Shown here piece after piece: positions 17,506-26,595 of a stretch of DNA of 64,000 nucleotides. Position numbers and translations under genes: made by a program. Source of the stretch: Clostridia bacterium. GTDB lineage: Bacteria > Bacillota > Clostridia > Christensenellales > Pumilibacteraceae. Under the pieces are notes generated by a model. The model ran no database searches. It saw only the letters and a list, made by a program, of their open reading frames with translations, and was not told where the DNA came from. The DNA is taken from the NCBI GenBank assembly GCA_022793815.1, contig JAAWDP010000007.1:94181-158180 (forward strand), in the 5' to 3' direction. The number at the start of each line of letters is the position of its first letter. Position 1 is the stretch's first letter.

Positions 17506-20500
17506 TTACGCATTCTCCTTTTTGTTAATTACAAAGCAGGCAATCAGCATGCCGAGTGCGGCAAGCACGAGAACCGCCGAGATAACTATGCCGGAAATGT
17601 ATGCCGCACGCCACCAGGTCATATTCCAAACCGAATGGGTAGTCGTGTTGACGTTGTTCATGAAATTGGAATTGGCAAACGCATACATCTTTTGGCGTGC
17701 GACTTTTTTCATGCATTGAAGCAATTCTGCGTCGAAGCGGAAATTGTCCACGTCGCGGTAGGGAGTGATGTCGTCCGACTCGGTACGCCAGTCATATCCG
17801 CCGAGTCCGGCTTTGAATGCCTGAGGCATGAGGTCGAGGTCGTCTTTGAGGTCGGAAACCATATAACCGTTGAAGCCCCATTCGTTTGCAAGTATGTCGG
17901 TAAGCAAACCTTTGTTTACGGTACATTCTATGCCGCCGAGTTTGGAGAACGAAGTCATAACTCCGAGCATTCCGACGTCTTTTTCTTCCGTGTCGTATTT
18001 GCTTGCTTCGAAAGCAATCTGGAAAGCGCGAAGGTCTACTTCTCTCGCGCGCTGTTCCGTCATGAACGTGCCTACTCCCGAACGATGCATTTCCTGGTCG
18101 TTGAAAGCGAAGTGCTTGGCTGTTACGATTGCGCCTTTCGCAAGCGCGCCTACGGTTGCTTCCATGGTCATGACGCCCGTAAGAATGGGGTCTTCGGAAT
18201 AGTATTGCTCGCTTCTGCCGTTGTAAGGCGTGCGATGAATATTCGCGCCGGGAAGCCAAAGCATGGGTTTAAGTCCGAGTATCGAGTCGTTGCCGAGCAC
18301 TCTGCCGTACTCTTTGGAAAGTTCGGGATTGAAGCTCGACGCAATAACCGCGTAAGTGGGGAAAGAGCCGAGCGAGTAGCTTCCGGACGGTTTTTCCACA
18401 GCCCAAGGCGCATTTGTAACACCTTCGGAATTGTCAATCCATGCGGGAGTTCCCGGACCGTTTTCGGCATAGCTGCCTTGCGGGAAGTTGAGCGAGTCGA
18501 TAGGGGCGAAGCCGCGTCCCGATTCCATGCAGAACAGCACCAATTCTTCGATGGACATTGCATCTACGACTTCGTCCCATCTGTAATCGCCGAATTCGGC
18601 GTTTTTCATATCCGCGAATTTGAGTTCGGTCGCTTGGTCGAATTTGACTTCGGCAAGCGCATGCGCCGAGTCGGGATTGCTTTTCGTCTTAACGTCTATT
18701 ACTTCGCCGTTATAGTGTTTGAGCATTTGCTCGGTTGCGGTCATGGTATCGTAAGTTTTGGGGAACGTGCCGCTCCAATCGCTGCGGGAAAGCATTTGCA
18801 CTTTGCCTTTCTCGTAATCGTTCCAGTTGCAGTAGTCAAGACTGTTTTTGATTTTCGTGCCGTTTTTGGATTGAGAGAACGTAAACGAATCCACGCCGTT
18901 TGCTTCGGTAGCGGTGTCGTAAGTCCATTTATGCGCCGCGTCCGCAACGCCGTTTTTGTCCATACCGTCGCTTGTGGTTTTTCCCATTGCGGCAAGAATG
19001 TTGTTAAGCGCATCATGTGCGCCGTTGCCTACGGCAAAGTAGTGTTCACCGTTTTCCATAATGTAAGTGCCTGCTCCGTTTTCGTCATAGCTTGCAAGAT
19101 TTTGCAGGTCGACGTCTACGGTAACATTGACGGTGTTTCCTGCGGGTATAATATCGGTTTTTTCGAAATTGAGAAGCTGTATTGCCGATTTCTCCACGCC
19201 GTTGGTTTTGTCATAGGAAGTGTAGGGAGCGTGACCGTAAATCTGCACGGAAGTTTTGCCCGCTACCGTGCCCGTGTTTTTAACGGAAACGGAAACGTGA
19301 GCGATTTGCTCATGCGCCGATTTGTCCCAGGTTACGCCCGTTATCTTCTTTTCGAACGTCGTGTAAGACAATCCGTAGCCGAACGGATAAACCACTTCTT
19401 CGGCATAGTTCCAGTTTGTTTTGGAATCTTCGTAAATTCCCGTCGCATCCGTTTTGGTTTTTGCGGAGGCGTCGCCGTTCACGCAATCGAAATAGCGCGT
19501 TTCGTAGTAGCGGTAGCCCACGTAAATGCCCTCGGCTTCGATTACGTAATGTTGGAAGCCGGGGTCGGTGCCGCGCGTTCCCACGCTGGAAGTGTCTTTG
19601 CGTGTGATTTTATCGGCATTGGTAAGCTCGTAGTGCCCCATATTCCGCATTGCGGGCGAGGACAAGGAGTTACGCGCATACATGTCGTAAAGTCCGCCGG
19701 AGGGATTGGCTTTGCCTTGCAAAAGGTTGCCTACGCCCTCGCAACCGTATGTTGCGGGGAAGCCGATATACATTATTGCGCCGACTTTTTCATTGTCTTG
19801 GAGCTCGCCGAGTTCCATGGGCGATACGCCTATTACCAGTACGACGACTTTCGAGAAGTTATCGCAGGCAAGCTTTACGATATCCTTTTCGTTGGCGGAC
19901 AGAGCAAGCGCCGTTCTTGCTCCCACTCCGTCGGCAACGCCGTCCGTACCCGGTTTATAGTCCGCGCCTTCGCCGTTGTTGCGTCCGAGAACCACGATTG
20001 CGGCGTCGCCGTACTCGGCAAAGCTATCCGCATAGTCTGCGTCTTGGCTTACGAGGTCGGCAAGGGAAGGCTCGTTCGGATTATATTTGAAATCATAAGT
20101 TTTATTACTTGCCCAGCCGGGAGCCATGTCCGAAAATTTGATGGGAGCATACACCGCTTCCATTGTCGGATTGATTTGCAGTCCGGATTCTTTAAGCCCG
20201 TTTGCTACGATGAAACTGCCGCTTCTGCCGCCGAGCGATTTATATCCTCTCACTCCGAGCACGGTTACTTGTGCATTCGCTTTGAGAGGCAGGGCGGAAT
20301 TTTCGTTTTTCAAGAGGACGGAGCCTTCTTCGGAAATCTTTATTGAAAGATTCTTATGTATATCCTTGTCCTTGTCAAGGTCAAGCTTCCCGTTTGTCAA
20401 AAAGTCTTCGTCGGGAGTGAAGGCTGTGTACAGTGTGCCGTCGTCTTCTTCCGTTACGATAAGTTGACTTTTCGTTCCGAGAGTCTGGTCTACCATGGTT

Positions 20501-20598
20501 CTGTTTTCTTCGAGTACAAGGGCAAGCATTACCATTACTACGAGAACAATAGACAGCGTGCACGTCAGACCTCTGTATAATGCTGTTTTTTTAAACAT
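17506..20598 (-). CDS. Membrane-tethered family 3 glycoside hydrolase, reversed domain order
   Basis: A 1030-aa GH3 enzyme (beta-glucosidase or beta-hexosaminidase-like) in which the usual C-terminal alpha/beta sandwich comes first (EEGSVLLKNENSALPL near residue 90), then a fibronectin III-like part (YPFGYGLSYTTFEKKI), and the TIM barrel last. The barrel motif GFNGYMVSDLKDD carries the predicted nucleophile Asp916. This order is known from a few ruminal GH3 enzymes. Membrane segments lie at both ends (about residues 10-30 and 1001-1024), with Lys-rich cytoplasmic tips, so the enzyme is anchored twice and faces outward. The preceding LytTR/GHKL pair suggests regulated expression. The substrate cannot be told from sequence. 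Confidence 0.92.
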   Translation of the reverse strand: MFKKTALYRGLTCTLSIVLVVMVMLALVLEENRTMVDQTLGTKSQLIVTEEDDGTLYTAFTPDEDFLTNGKLDLDKDKDIHKNLSIKISEEGSVLLKNENSALPLKANAQVTVLGVRGYKSLGGRSGSFIVANGLKESGLQINPTMEAVYAPIKFSDMAPGWASNKTYDFKYNPNEPSLADLVSQDADYADSFAEYGDAAIVVLGRNNGEGADYKPGTDGVADGVGARTALALSANEKDIVKLACDNFSKVVVLVIGVSPMELGELQDNEKVGAIMYIGFPATYGCEGVGNLLQGKANPSGGLYDMYARNSLSSPAMRNMGHYELTNADKITRKDTSSVGTRGTDPGFQHYVIEAEGIYVGYRYYETRYFDCVNGDASAKTKTDATGIYEDSKTNWNYAEEVVYPFGYGLSYTTFEKKITGVTWDKSAHEQIAHVSVSVKNTGTVAGKTSVQIYGHAPYTSYDKTNGVEKSAIQLLNFEKTDIIPAGNTVNVTVDVDLQNLASYDENGAGTYIMENGEHYFAVGNGAHDALNNILAAMGKTTSDGMDKNGVADAAHKWTYDTATEANGVDSFTFSQSKNGTKIKNSLDYCNWNDYEKGKVQMLSRSDWSGTFPKTYDTMTATEQMLKHYNGEVIDVKTKSNPDSAHALAEVKFDQATELKFADMKNAEFGDYRWDEVVDAMSIEELVLFCMESGRGFAPIDSLNFPQGSYAENGPGTPAWIDNSEGVTNAPWAVEKPSGSYSLGSFPTYAVIASSFNPELSKEYGRVLGNDSILGLKPMLWLPGANIHRTPYNGRSEQYYSEDPILTGVMTMEATVGALAKGAIVTAKHFAFNDQEMHRSGVGTFMTEQRAREVDLRAFQIAFEASKYDTEEKDVGMLGVMTSFSKLGGIECTVNKGLLTDILANEWGFNGYMVSDLKDDLDLMPQAFKAGLGGYDWRTESDDITPYRDVDNFRFDAELLQCMKKVARQKMYAFANSNFMNNVNTTTHSVWNMTWWRAAYISGIVISAVLVLAALGMLIACFVINKKENA

Positions 20599-20770
20599 CG
20601 GTTTCTCCTTTTTGGATTTTGTGCGGCTTGCCGCCGCATAGCCGAAACGCCGAAAAGCGTTTGAGAGTAACGTCCTTACACGACCGATTTACATTTTCGC
20701 ACCTCCGATTATGTTATTGGTAATTTCGCTTGCGGCAAATGCCGCAATGCGTTTAGTCGCAAGCATTATA
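20599..20770 (-). promoter_or_regulatory. Promoter and structured leader of the first GH3 gene
   Basis: On the minus strand a TATAAT box (20770-20765) has no good -35, which fits an activator-dependent promoter. The leader of about 150 bases contains a perfect TTGCGGCA/TGCCGCAA hairpin, an AAACGC/GCGTTT hairpin and a GCGGC/GCCGC hairpin. It also carries a start-stop minimal ORF: CCTCC (plus strand, 20702-20706) is the ribosome site and ATG-TAA occupies 20694-20689. The real gene has its own AAGGAG site. Confidence 0.5.
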
Positions 20771-20772
20771 GC

Positions 20773-20817
20773 ATAAAAAAAGAAAAGAAACGGTTTTTGA
20801 GAATAAACTGTTTCTTT
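20773..20817 (-). terminator. Terminator after the first GHKL kinase
   Basis: AAAGAAAC and GTTTCTTT arms with additional pairing inside are followed on the minus strand by a run of seven T. It separates the two-component genes from the GH3 gene; the GH3 promoter -35 region lies in this hairpin. Confidence 0.8.
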
Positions 20818-20847
20818 ACGGAACGAATTGTATGTTTTAACGGTGGG

Positions 20848-22131
20848 TTACGGTTTTGTTATGTATATGCTAAGATTGAATTTGTCGCCGTTGAGCGTTG
20901 CGGAAAGCTCGCCGCCGTACTTTTCGGCAATCAATTTCATACTTTTCATGCCGAATCCGTGATAGCTCGGCTCGCTGCTTTTCGTGGTTTTCGGCAAGCC
21001 GTTTTCCAAGATTATATTGCCGTCGCAATAGTTAGTGAAACTGAAAAACAGCAAATCTCCGCGCTGTTCGATTGTTATATCTACTATCCGCTTTTCGGGG
21101 TTGTCAAGTTTTTCCACGGCTTCCATGGCATTGTCTACTGCATTGCCGAACAGTGAATATATGTCCATGGTCTTCATAAACGACAAGGCGGAGCAATCTC
21201 CCGCGCAGGTCAAAGTTATGCCTTCCGCTTTGCATTTCGAACTTTTTTCGGTTAGCAGCACGTCGAGAGTATCGTTGCCGGTTTTTATCATGCCGTCGTA
21301 TATTTCTACGTCGTGTTTCAAGTCGTAAAGCTCTTCTTTCGGCAATTTGCCAGCATAAGCCGACAGTTTATGTTTTAAATCATGCACTTTGATGTTTATG
21401 GCATCGATTGCATTTTTGCTGATTTCGTATTGCTTTTTTTCTTCCGTGCGAAGACGCTCGATTGTCATGGCTTCGTGTTTGGCATGAAAAAGTTTGTGTA
21501 GATTGAATTGAATGTATAATGCAAGAAGACAGCAGATAATCGAGTAGAGACTGTTCGTGATATTGCCGCTTTCTCCGAAAAACCGCGCGAAGCGGGTCAG
21601 CCCCGTGCAGATAAATACCGTAACTATCGACAGTATGCTGAAACGTATATCGCTGCTTTTGTAATATTCGTTTTTGGCGGAAAATCTTCCGAAAGTGAAA
21701 AATGCGATTACGTATATCAACGGCATAATCACGATTTCGAAAAGCCGCACCCGCGAAAGGATGTCGGAAGAATAGTTTATCAGGACGGGCGTTTTCAGAA
21801 GCAGTCGGGTTGTTTGGTAGGCAAGGTGCTGCACGGCGTATCCTGCGCTGCACATGGATAGAAGCACGCCGAATTCGAGTTTGAAACACAATCCCATGGT
21901 TACTACGGAAAGAGCGAACAGAAAGAGAAAACGGAACAAATCGTTAAATACAGAAGGTATAACCGTTATGCGCGGAGTAAATGCCGCGACGGCAATCATT
22001 ACCGCAAATGCCATGCCGAGGCGCAGGGGAAACAGTTTCCTTTTCGGGACGGGATAAAGAAATATCAGTTCGGCAAGCAGTATTTCGACTATAAAATATA
22101 TATTGCCCGAATAAAAGCCCCATATCATCAT
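20848..22131 (-). CDS. Sensor histidine kinase, GHKL (AgrC-like) type
   Basis: A 427-aa sensor with about six N-terminal membrane segments (residues 1-200) and a cytoplasmic GHKL kinase. The phospho-acceptor region is HDLKHKL near residue 255. The ATP-binding N-box is DIYSLFGNAVDNAMEAVEKL and the G-box is HGFGMKSMK. It overlaps the response-regulator stop by four bases. AgrC-type kinases usually sense peptides, but no agrB or agrD is nearby. It is a close paralogue of the kinase at 28692. Confidence 0.93.
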   Translation of the reverse strand: MMIWGFYSGNIYFIVEILLAELIFLYPVPKRKLFPLRLGMAFAVMIAVAAFTPRITVIPSVFNDLFRFLFLFALSVVTMGLCFKLEFGVLLSMCSAGYAVQHLAYQTTRLLLKTPVLINYSSDILSRVRLFEIVIMPLIYVIAFFTFGRFSAKNEYYKSSDIRFSILSIVTVFICTGLTRFARFFGESGNITNSLYSIICCLLALYIQFNLHKLFHAKHEAMTIERLRTEEKKQYEISKNAIDAINIKVHDLKHKLSAYAGKLPKEELYDLKHDVEIYDGMIKTGNDTLDVLLTEKSSKCKAEGITLTCAGDCSALSFMKTMDIYSLFGNAVDNAMEAVEKLDNPEKRIVDITIEQRGDLLFFSFTNYCDGNIILENGLPKTTKSSEPSYHGFGMKSMKLIAEKYGGELSATLNGDKFNLSIYITKP

Positions 22132-22850
22132 CCGTTACCTCCTATATATTTTACAAAAGCGGCGAGAAAAGTTTTTCTCTGCGGGCGGCTTATGGAAAGG
22201 GTTTCTTTCCCAATCAAGACGGTATCTTTTTTGATTGCGCTTACATAGCGCAGATTCACGAGATAACATCGGTTGCACTTTGCAAAGGTCTTTCCCCCGC
22301 CTGCATGCAGAATACGGTTTTCCGCATTCTTCATAGTGGAATATTCTTTCACGGTTTTGCCTTCGCTTGTGTGCCAGTAAACGTAGTGCCCGACCACTTC
22401 CAGATATACGATTTGCGGCGCCGAAAGACTTAAAACTCCGTCTTCGCCGTTTACTATTATTTCCTGTTCCGTGCGTCTTGCCGTGCGTGAGATTGCGCGC
22501 GACATTTTCAAACCGAAGTGATATTTTTCCACGGGCTTGATTATAAAATCCAAAGCGTCCACTTCATAACCGCTCAAAGCGTATTGCGCCATGTTCGTGA
22601 CAAACAGCAATATGACGGTTTGGTCGATGACGCGCAATTTTTTCGCCGCCTCTATTCCGTTCATTTCGGGCATGTCGATATCCATCAGCACAATGTCGTA
22701 TATGGGGCGGTAATCGCATAAAAAGGAAGTTGCGGAATAAAAGTCGCTTATTTCAAAGCGTAATTTTTCCCGCTGTGCAACGAAGTCCAGACATTCTCGC
22801 AGACGGGTATGTTCGATTTCCTCATCTTCTACTATGGCAACATGTATCAT
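22128..22850 (-). CDS. LytTR response regulator
   Basis: A 240-aa regulator: receiver domain at residues 1-125 (VAIVEDEE acidic pocket, phospho-acceptor in IVLMDIDMP, Lys in IIKP) and a LytTR DNA-binding domain at about 135-238 (LSAPQIVYLEVVGHYVYWHT, CNRCYLVNLRYV). An upstream in-frame extension is rejected because GGAGGG sits right before this ATG. It is co-transcribed with the GHKL kinase. Likely targets are the adjacent GH3 operon and surface genes. Confidence 0.93.
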   Translation of the reverse strand: MIHVAIVEDEEIEHTRLRECLDFVAQREKLRFEISDFYSATSFLCDYRPIYDIVLMDIDMPEMNGIEAAKKLRVIDQTVILLFVTNMAQYALSGYEVDALDFIIKPVEKYHFGLKMSRAISRTARRTEQEIIVNGEDGVLSLSAPQIVYLEVVGHYVYWHTSEGKTVKEYSTMKNAENRILHAGGGKTFAKCNRCYLVNLRYVSAIKKDTVLIGKETLSISRPQRKTFLAAFVKYIGGNG

Positions 22851-22872
22851 TTCACCCTCCGAAACAGTTCTA

Positions 22873-22902
22873 ATTATTGCACGGGCGGACAATACTTGTC
22901 AA
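22873..22902 (-). promoter_or_regulatory. Promoter of the first LytTR/GHKL operon
   Basis: On the minus strand TTGACA is followed after 18 bases by AATAAT, about 22 bases upstream of the regulator start codon. Confidence 0.7.
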
Positions 22903-22954
22903 TACTAACCCCGAAATTGTGTTAAAAATGCAATATTTTATAAAAATAATGCAA

Positions 22955-22983
22955 TTCACAAATCCCTTTTTCTGTGATATAAT
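22955..22983 (+). promoter_or_regulatory. Promoter of an unannotated small RNA
   Basis: TTCACA and TATAAT are spaced by 17 bases and point rightward into a stretch with no coding potential that ends at an intrinsic terminator. Confidence 0.7.
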
Positions 22984-22989
22984 GTTAAT

Positions 22990-23134
22990 ATCTTGATGCG
23001 GTTCTTGGTGCGCATTAGGTAGGCGGTATTCCTCCCCGTTTAAAAAACCGCCGCAAAGAAATCCATTACATGGTTCTTAATACTATTCTCTTGAAAACGA
23101 GGCAGGCTTTTAAAAGAGTCCGCCTCGTTTTTAT
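22990..23134 (+). ncRNA. Predicted small RNA with C-rich loop
   Basis: A transcript of about 145 nt is predicted from promoter and terminator. Hairpin 1 is ATGCG/CGCAT with loop GTTCTTGGTG. Hairpin 2 is GGCGGT/ACCGCC with a loop containing TTCCTCCCC, which is complementary to strong ribosome sites. A second GGTTCTT copy follows, then the terminator. It lies on the plus strand between two minus-strand operons. A 6S-like RNA was considered but a closing stem is not evident. No known RNA family is recognised with confidence. Confidence 0.6.
23094..23134 (+). terminator. Terminator of the predicted small RNA
   Basis: AAAACGAGGC and GCCTCGTTTT form a 10-bp stem around an AT-rich inner part, followed by TTTATT. 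The A-rich left side means it may also stop the trxA message on the minus strand. Confidence 0.85.
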
Positions 23135-23178
23135 TCGAAAAAAAAGAGAGCCGCTTGTTGCGGCTCTTGTCTTACGGT

Positions 23179-23487
23179 TTAAAGACCTATAAGATTTTTC
23201 AAGTCGGTAAGCGAATGCAGTCCGACGGCTTTATGAGCGGGTTCACCCTTTTCGAATACTATGAGCGTGGGAATACTCATAATGCCGAATTTGCGGGAAA
23301 GCTCTTCCTGTTCGTCGGTGTTCACTTTACAAATTTTCACCTTATCGCCGCACTGTTCGGAAAGCGTTTGCAGTATCGGCGTCTGTGCGCGGCAGGGACC
23401 GCACCAGGGCGCCCAAAAATCCACGAGCACGGGGAGGGAGGACTCGGTTACTTCTTTTTCGAAATTTTGGTTTGTCAGTTCAATCAT
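23179..23487 (-). CDS. trxA: Thioredoxin
   Basis: A 102-aa thioredoxin with the active site WAPWCGPC at about residues 25-32 and the cis-Pro in MSIPTLIVF. It is a general protein disulfide reductase. The start MIELTNQNFEKEV is preceded by CGGAG 11 bases upstream; an ATG 11 codons earlier has no ribosome site. It follows the peptidase gene by 33 bases and is probably in its operon. Confidence 0.95.
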   Translation of the reverse strand: MIELTNQNFEKEVTESSLPVLVDFWAPWCGPCRAQTPILQTLSEQCGDKVKICKVNTDEQEELSRKFGIMSIPTLIVFEKGEPAHKAVGLHSLTDLKNLIGL

Positions 23488-23520
23488 AATTTTATTATCT
23501 CCGTTACAGATTATTTTCAT

Positions 23521-24918
23521 TCAAAGTTTTGCTTTGTCGAGCGCAAGCATAGCCGCGCGGTAGATGTCGAACAGCTTTTCGAATTCTTTGACGGGCAGGT
23601 TTTCGTCGGCGTTATGCAAATCGGTTTGAGTTCCGGGGAAAGTCGGTCCGAATGCGACTGCACCCGGCAGTTCTTTCGCATAAGTTCCGCCGCCGGTTTT
23701 TAAACAGTAGGTTTCGTTGCCCGTCACTTTGCCGTACACATCGAGCAGTGTTTTTATGAGCGGCGAGTCTTTGTCGATAAACAGATTGGGCGAAAACATC
23801 ATTTCTTTCACCTCTGAGTCTTTCGGCAGTTTGGATTTTATAAGCGGAGCAATAGAATTTTTGTCGCAGCAAATGGGAATGCGGATATTGAGCTCTAAGT
23901 CGAGCGTGCTCTCATTCATGCTTATGACGCCGAGATTGCACGTCGTATCGCCCGATTGTTCGTCGCTGCAAGCAAAACCTATTTTTTCGCAGGACAGAGG
24001 CGAACAGATGTTTTCGTAAATGTCTTGCGCGACTTCGGACGGGAATGTATCGTTTACCGAGGCGAGCAGGCAAAACAGTTTCCATATCGCATTGTCGCCT
24101 TTTTCGGGGTCCATTGCGTGTCCCGCTATGCCGCAGGTTTCTATTGTAAGTCCGTCATCGCCGTCATGCAAAGCAAAATCTTTGAGCTCGTGTCCGTCGC
24201 CGAGCAAAGCGGAAACAAAAGGTTCGCATTTGAAAAGACGCTCGTCGAAGGACGAAAGCCCTTTCAGATACATGTAAAGAGGAGAATCTTTTTTCACGGT
24301 CATTTTTGCACGGTCGGGAACGACGTTGTCTTTTACGCCGCCGCCGAGCGACAGGATGTTATCCTTGAAAAATTTATCGAGAGGCACTTTTGCAAGATAG
24401 TGTATTATGCCTTTTTCGCTGTTTATGATGGGGAAGTCAGCGTCGGGGACAATCGATGCGGAGGGGATTTCACAGTGTTTGACGTAGTGTTTCATGCAAG
24501 CCGAGCCGTTTTCTTCGTTACAGCCGACTATTATACGGATTCTGCCGTCCAGCGGCTCGCCGCTGTCGAGAATGTTTTTCATGGCATGCATACATGCGAC
24601 AAGCGCGCCTTTGTCGTCCGCCACGCCTCTGCCGTATATTCTGCCGCCTTCCACGGTCATGCAGTACGGCGGATATGTCCAGCCTTCGCCTGCGGGAACG
24701 ACGTCGAGGTGGCAAACCACGCCTATCAGACGGTTTCCTTCGCCTATTTCAGCCCAACCGCAGTAGCCGTCTTTTTCGCCTGTTTTAAAGCCGTAGGCTT
24801 TGGATTTTTCCAAGAACCAGTCAAGCGCGGCACGGGCTTTTTTCCCGAACGGAGCATTCGGCCGGGGCGTCGAATAAACGCTGTCGATTGCTATTATTTC
24901 TTTTAAATCTTGAAGCAT
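23521..24918 (-). CDS. pepV: M20-family dipeptidase (PepV-like)
   Basis: A 465-aa metallopeptidase of the M20 / Xaa-His dipeptidase family. Metal ligands are seen in VCHLDVVPAGEGW (His and Asp), GRGVADDKGAL (Asp), NEENGS (catalytic Glu-Glu) and VPDADFP (Asp), with a final His in TQTDLHNADE. A lid domain is inserted in the middle. It should cleave short peptides in the cytoplasm. It is divergent from gltX and precedes trxA. Confidence 0.9.
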   Translation of the reverse strand: MLQDLKEIIAIDSVYSTPRPNAPFGKKARAALDWFLEKSKAYGFKTGEKDGYCGWAEIGEGNRLIGVVCHLDVVPAGEGWTYPPYCMTVEGGRIYGRGVADDKGALVACMHAMKNILDSGEPLDGRIRIIVGCNEENGSACMKHYVKHCEIPSASIVPDADFPIINSEKGIIHYLAKVPLDKFFKDNILSLGGGVKDNVVPDRAKMTVKKDSPLYMYLKGLSSFDERLFKCEPFVSALLGDGHELKDFALHDGDDGLTIETCGIAGHAMDPEKGDNAIWKLFCLLASVNDTFPSEVAQDIYENICSPLSCEKIGFACSDEQSGDTTCNLGVISMNESTLDLELNIRIPICCDKNSIAPLIKSKLPKDSEVKEMMFSPNLFIDKDSPLIKTLLDVYGKVTGNETYCLKTGGGTYAKELPGAVAFGPTFPGTQTDLHNADENLPVKEFEKLFDIYRAAMLALDKAKL

Positions 24919-24933
24919 ACCGTATTCCTTTAC

Positions 24934-24962
24934 TTGCGTTGCAACACGCTTTGGTGTATAAT
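24934..24962 (+). promoter_or_regulatory. Promoter of gltX
   Basis: TTGCGT, 17 bases, TATAAT. It lies about 75 bases upstream of the gltX start, in the divergent gap with pepV. Confidence 0.75.
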
Positions 24963-25036
24963 ATTTTCGTGGCTTTACAGCCGCTATTATATTAGCACAT
25001 TACTGCGGATTTGTCAATCGCAGCGAAAGGAGAGTT

Positions 25037-26452
25037 ATGGTCAGAACAAGATTTGCACCCAGCCCCACGGGATATCTTCATATAGGCGGACTGCGCACCG
25101 CACTGTATGCGTATTTATTTGCGAAAAAAAACAACGGTAAATTTATATTGAGAATAGAGGATACCGACCTCGAACGCTATGTTCCCGGCGCGGTGGAAAT
25201 AATATGCCGTACTCTCAAAGACGCAGGACTTACTTATGACGAGGGACCCGACGTCGGCGGCGATTGCGGTCCGTACATGCAAAGCGAGCGCAAGGACCTT
25301 TACATGAAGTATGCGAAACAGCTTATAGACAGCGGGGACGCATATTACTGTTTCTGCACGAAAGAAAGATTGGAACAATTGCACAAAGACGGCGCAGTCA
25401 AGTACGACAAGCACTGTATGCATATTCCGCGTGAGGAAGCGGAAAAGCGCATTGCCGCAGGCGAAAAATACGTTATCCGCCAAAACATTCCCGAGCAGGG
25501 CAGCGATACCTATACGGACCTTGTCTTCGGCGACATAACCGTGGACTATAAGGAGCTTGAGGACAATATACTCATAAAATCCGACGGTATGCCCACGTAC
25601 AATTTTGCAAACGTCATAGACGATTATCTCATGGGAATCGATTATGTGATTCGCGGAATAGAATATCTTTCGTCTACGCCGAAATACAATCTCTTATACC
25701 GTGCGCTCGGGTGGCGTCTGCCTAAATACATTCACTTGCAGCCCATAATGCGCGACGAACGTCATAAACTTTCCAAGCGTTACGGAGATGCGAGTTACGA
25801 GGATTTCATTAAGAAAGGCTATCTCAAAGAGGCGATTGTCAATTATATAGCGCTGCTCGGTTGGAGCGGAAAAAACGATACCGAAAAATTCACGCTCGCG
25901 CAGCTGGAAGAGGCGTTCGATTTGGAAGGGCTGTCCAAGTCGCCGTCCGTTTTCGACGAAAACAAAATGCGCTGGCTTAATTCGCTGTATATACGCGAGC
26001 TCGACGAGGAAACATTTCACAAAATGGCGTTGCCGTTCTATGAAAAAACGGAAAGACTCAAAGGATACGATTTGCGGTTTCTTTCGTCGCTGTTGCATTC
26101 GCGCTGCGAAGTGCTTACCGACGTCGACCGACTTACCGTGTTTTTGGACGAGTTCGACGGCTATGATTTGACCCTGTTCGAGAATAAGAAATGGAAAACC
26201 GACGGCGATTTTGCGCTTAAAATAATTCCCGCGCTCAAAGAAGCTTTGAAAGCCGAAGATTTGCATGCCGCGTTGGAAAAGGTTGCCGATAACGGCGGCT
26301 ATAAGAAAGGTCAGGTGCTTTGGGTGTTCCGCATAGCAATCACGGGAAATGCGGTTACTCCCGGCGGAGCTACGGAAATGGCAAAACTTTTGGGACGCGA
26401 CAAGTGCATGGAAAGACTGTGCGAAAGCGAGAAAAGATTGCAAGCACGATAG
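25037..26452 (+). CDS. gltX: Glutamyl-tRNA synthetase
   Basis: GluRS (471 aa) charges tRNA-Glu. The class I HIGH motif appears as HIGG in RFAPSPTGYLHIGGLRTALY, and the KMSKS equivalent is KLSKR at about residue 240. The C-terminal anticodon-binding half is complete. The ATG follows AAGGAGAG. Confidence 0.97.
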   Translation: MVRTRFAPSPTGYLHIGGLRTALYAYLFAKKNNGKFILRIEDTDLERYVPGAVEIICRTLKDAGLTYDEGPDVGGDCGPYMQSERKDLYMKYAKQLIDSGDAYYCFCTKERLEQLHKDGAVKYDKHCMHIPREEAEKRIAAGEKYVIRQNIPEQGSDTYTDLVFGDITVDYKELEDNILIKSDGMPTYNFANVIDDYLMGIDYVIRGIEYLSSTPKYNLLYRALGWRLPKYIHLQPIMRDERHKLSKRYGDASYEDFIKKGYLKEAIVNYIALLGWSGKNDTEKFTLAQLEEAFDLEGLSKSPSVFDENKMRWLNSLYIRELDEETFHKMALPFYEKTERLKGYDLRFLSSLLHSRCEVLTDVDRLTVFLDEFDGYDLTLFENKKWKTDGDFALKIIPALKEALKAEDLHAALEKVADNGGYKKGQVLWVFRIAITGNAVTPGGATEMAKLLGRDKCMERLCESEKRLQAR

Positions 26453-26525
26453 ATTGCCGAGAGAAAAGCAACAGAAAAATCCCGACGCTTTATCGTAGTT
26501 CACAAGTAAGTCGTGGTAATAAAAG

Positions 26526-26553
26526 AAGAAGACGCAAATTCGCGTCTTTTTTC
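26526..26553 (+). terminator. Terminator after gltX
   Basis: AAGACGC and GCGTCTT form a short stem with loop AAATTC and a TTTTTT tail, 75 bases after the gltX stop. Confidence 0.8.
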
Positions 26554-26595
26554 TTGCTTGCATCTTGCTCATAAATTAGGCTGCTTGAATTGCTC

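Noticed and set aside
17308..20346. A 1012-codon plus-strand open frame
   Set aside because: It is antisense to the GH3 gene throughout, has no ribosome site and an improbable His/Phe/Val-rich composition; it is a codon-bias shadow.
20800..20870. LytTR direct repeats upstream of the first GH3 promoter
   Set aside because: Only weak half-matches at 21-22 base spacing could be found, inside the kinase end and terminator; not reported as a site.
22990..23134. 6S RNA identity for the small RNA locus
   Set aside because: The length is somewhat short and I could not draw the long closing stem with a central bubble; kept as an unassigned RNA.
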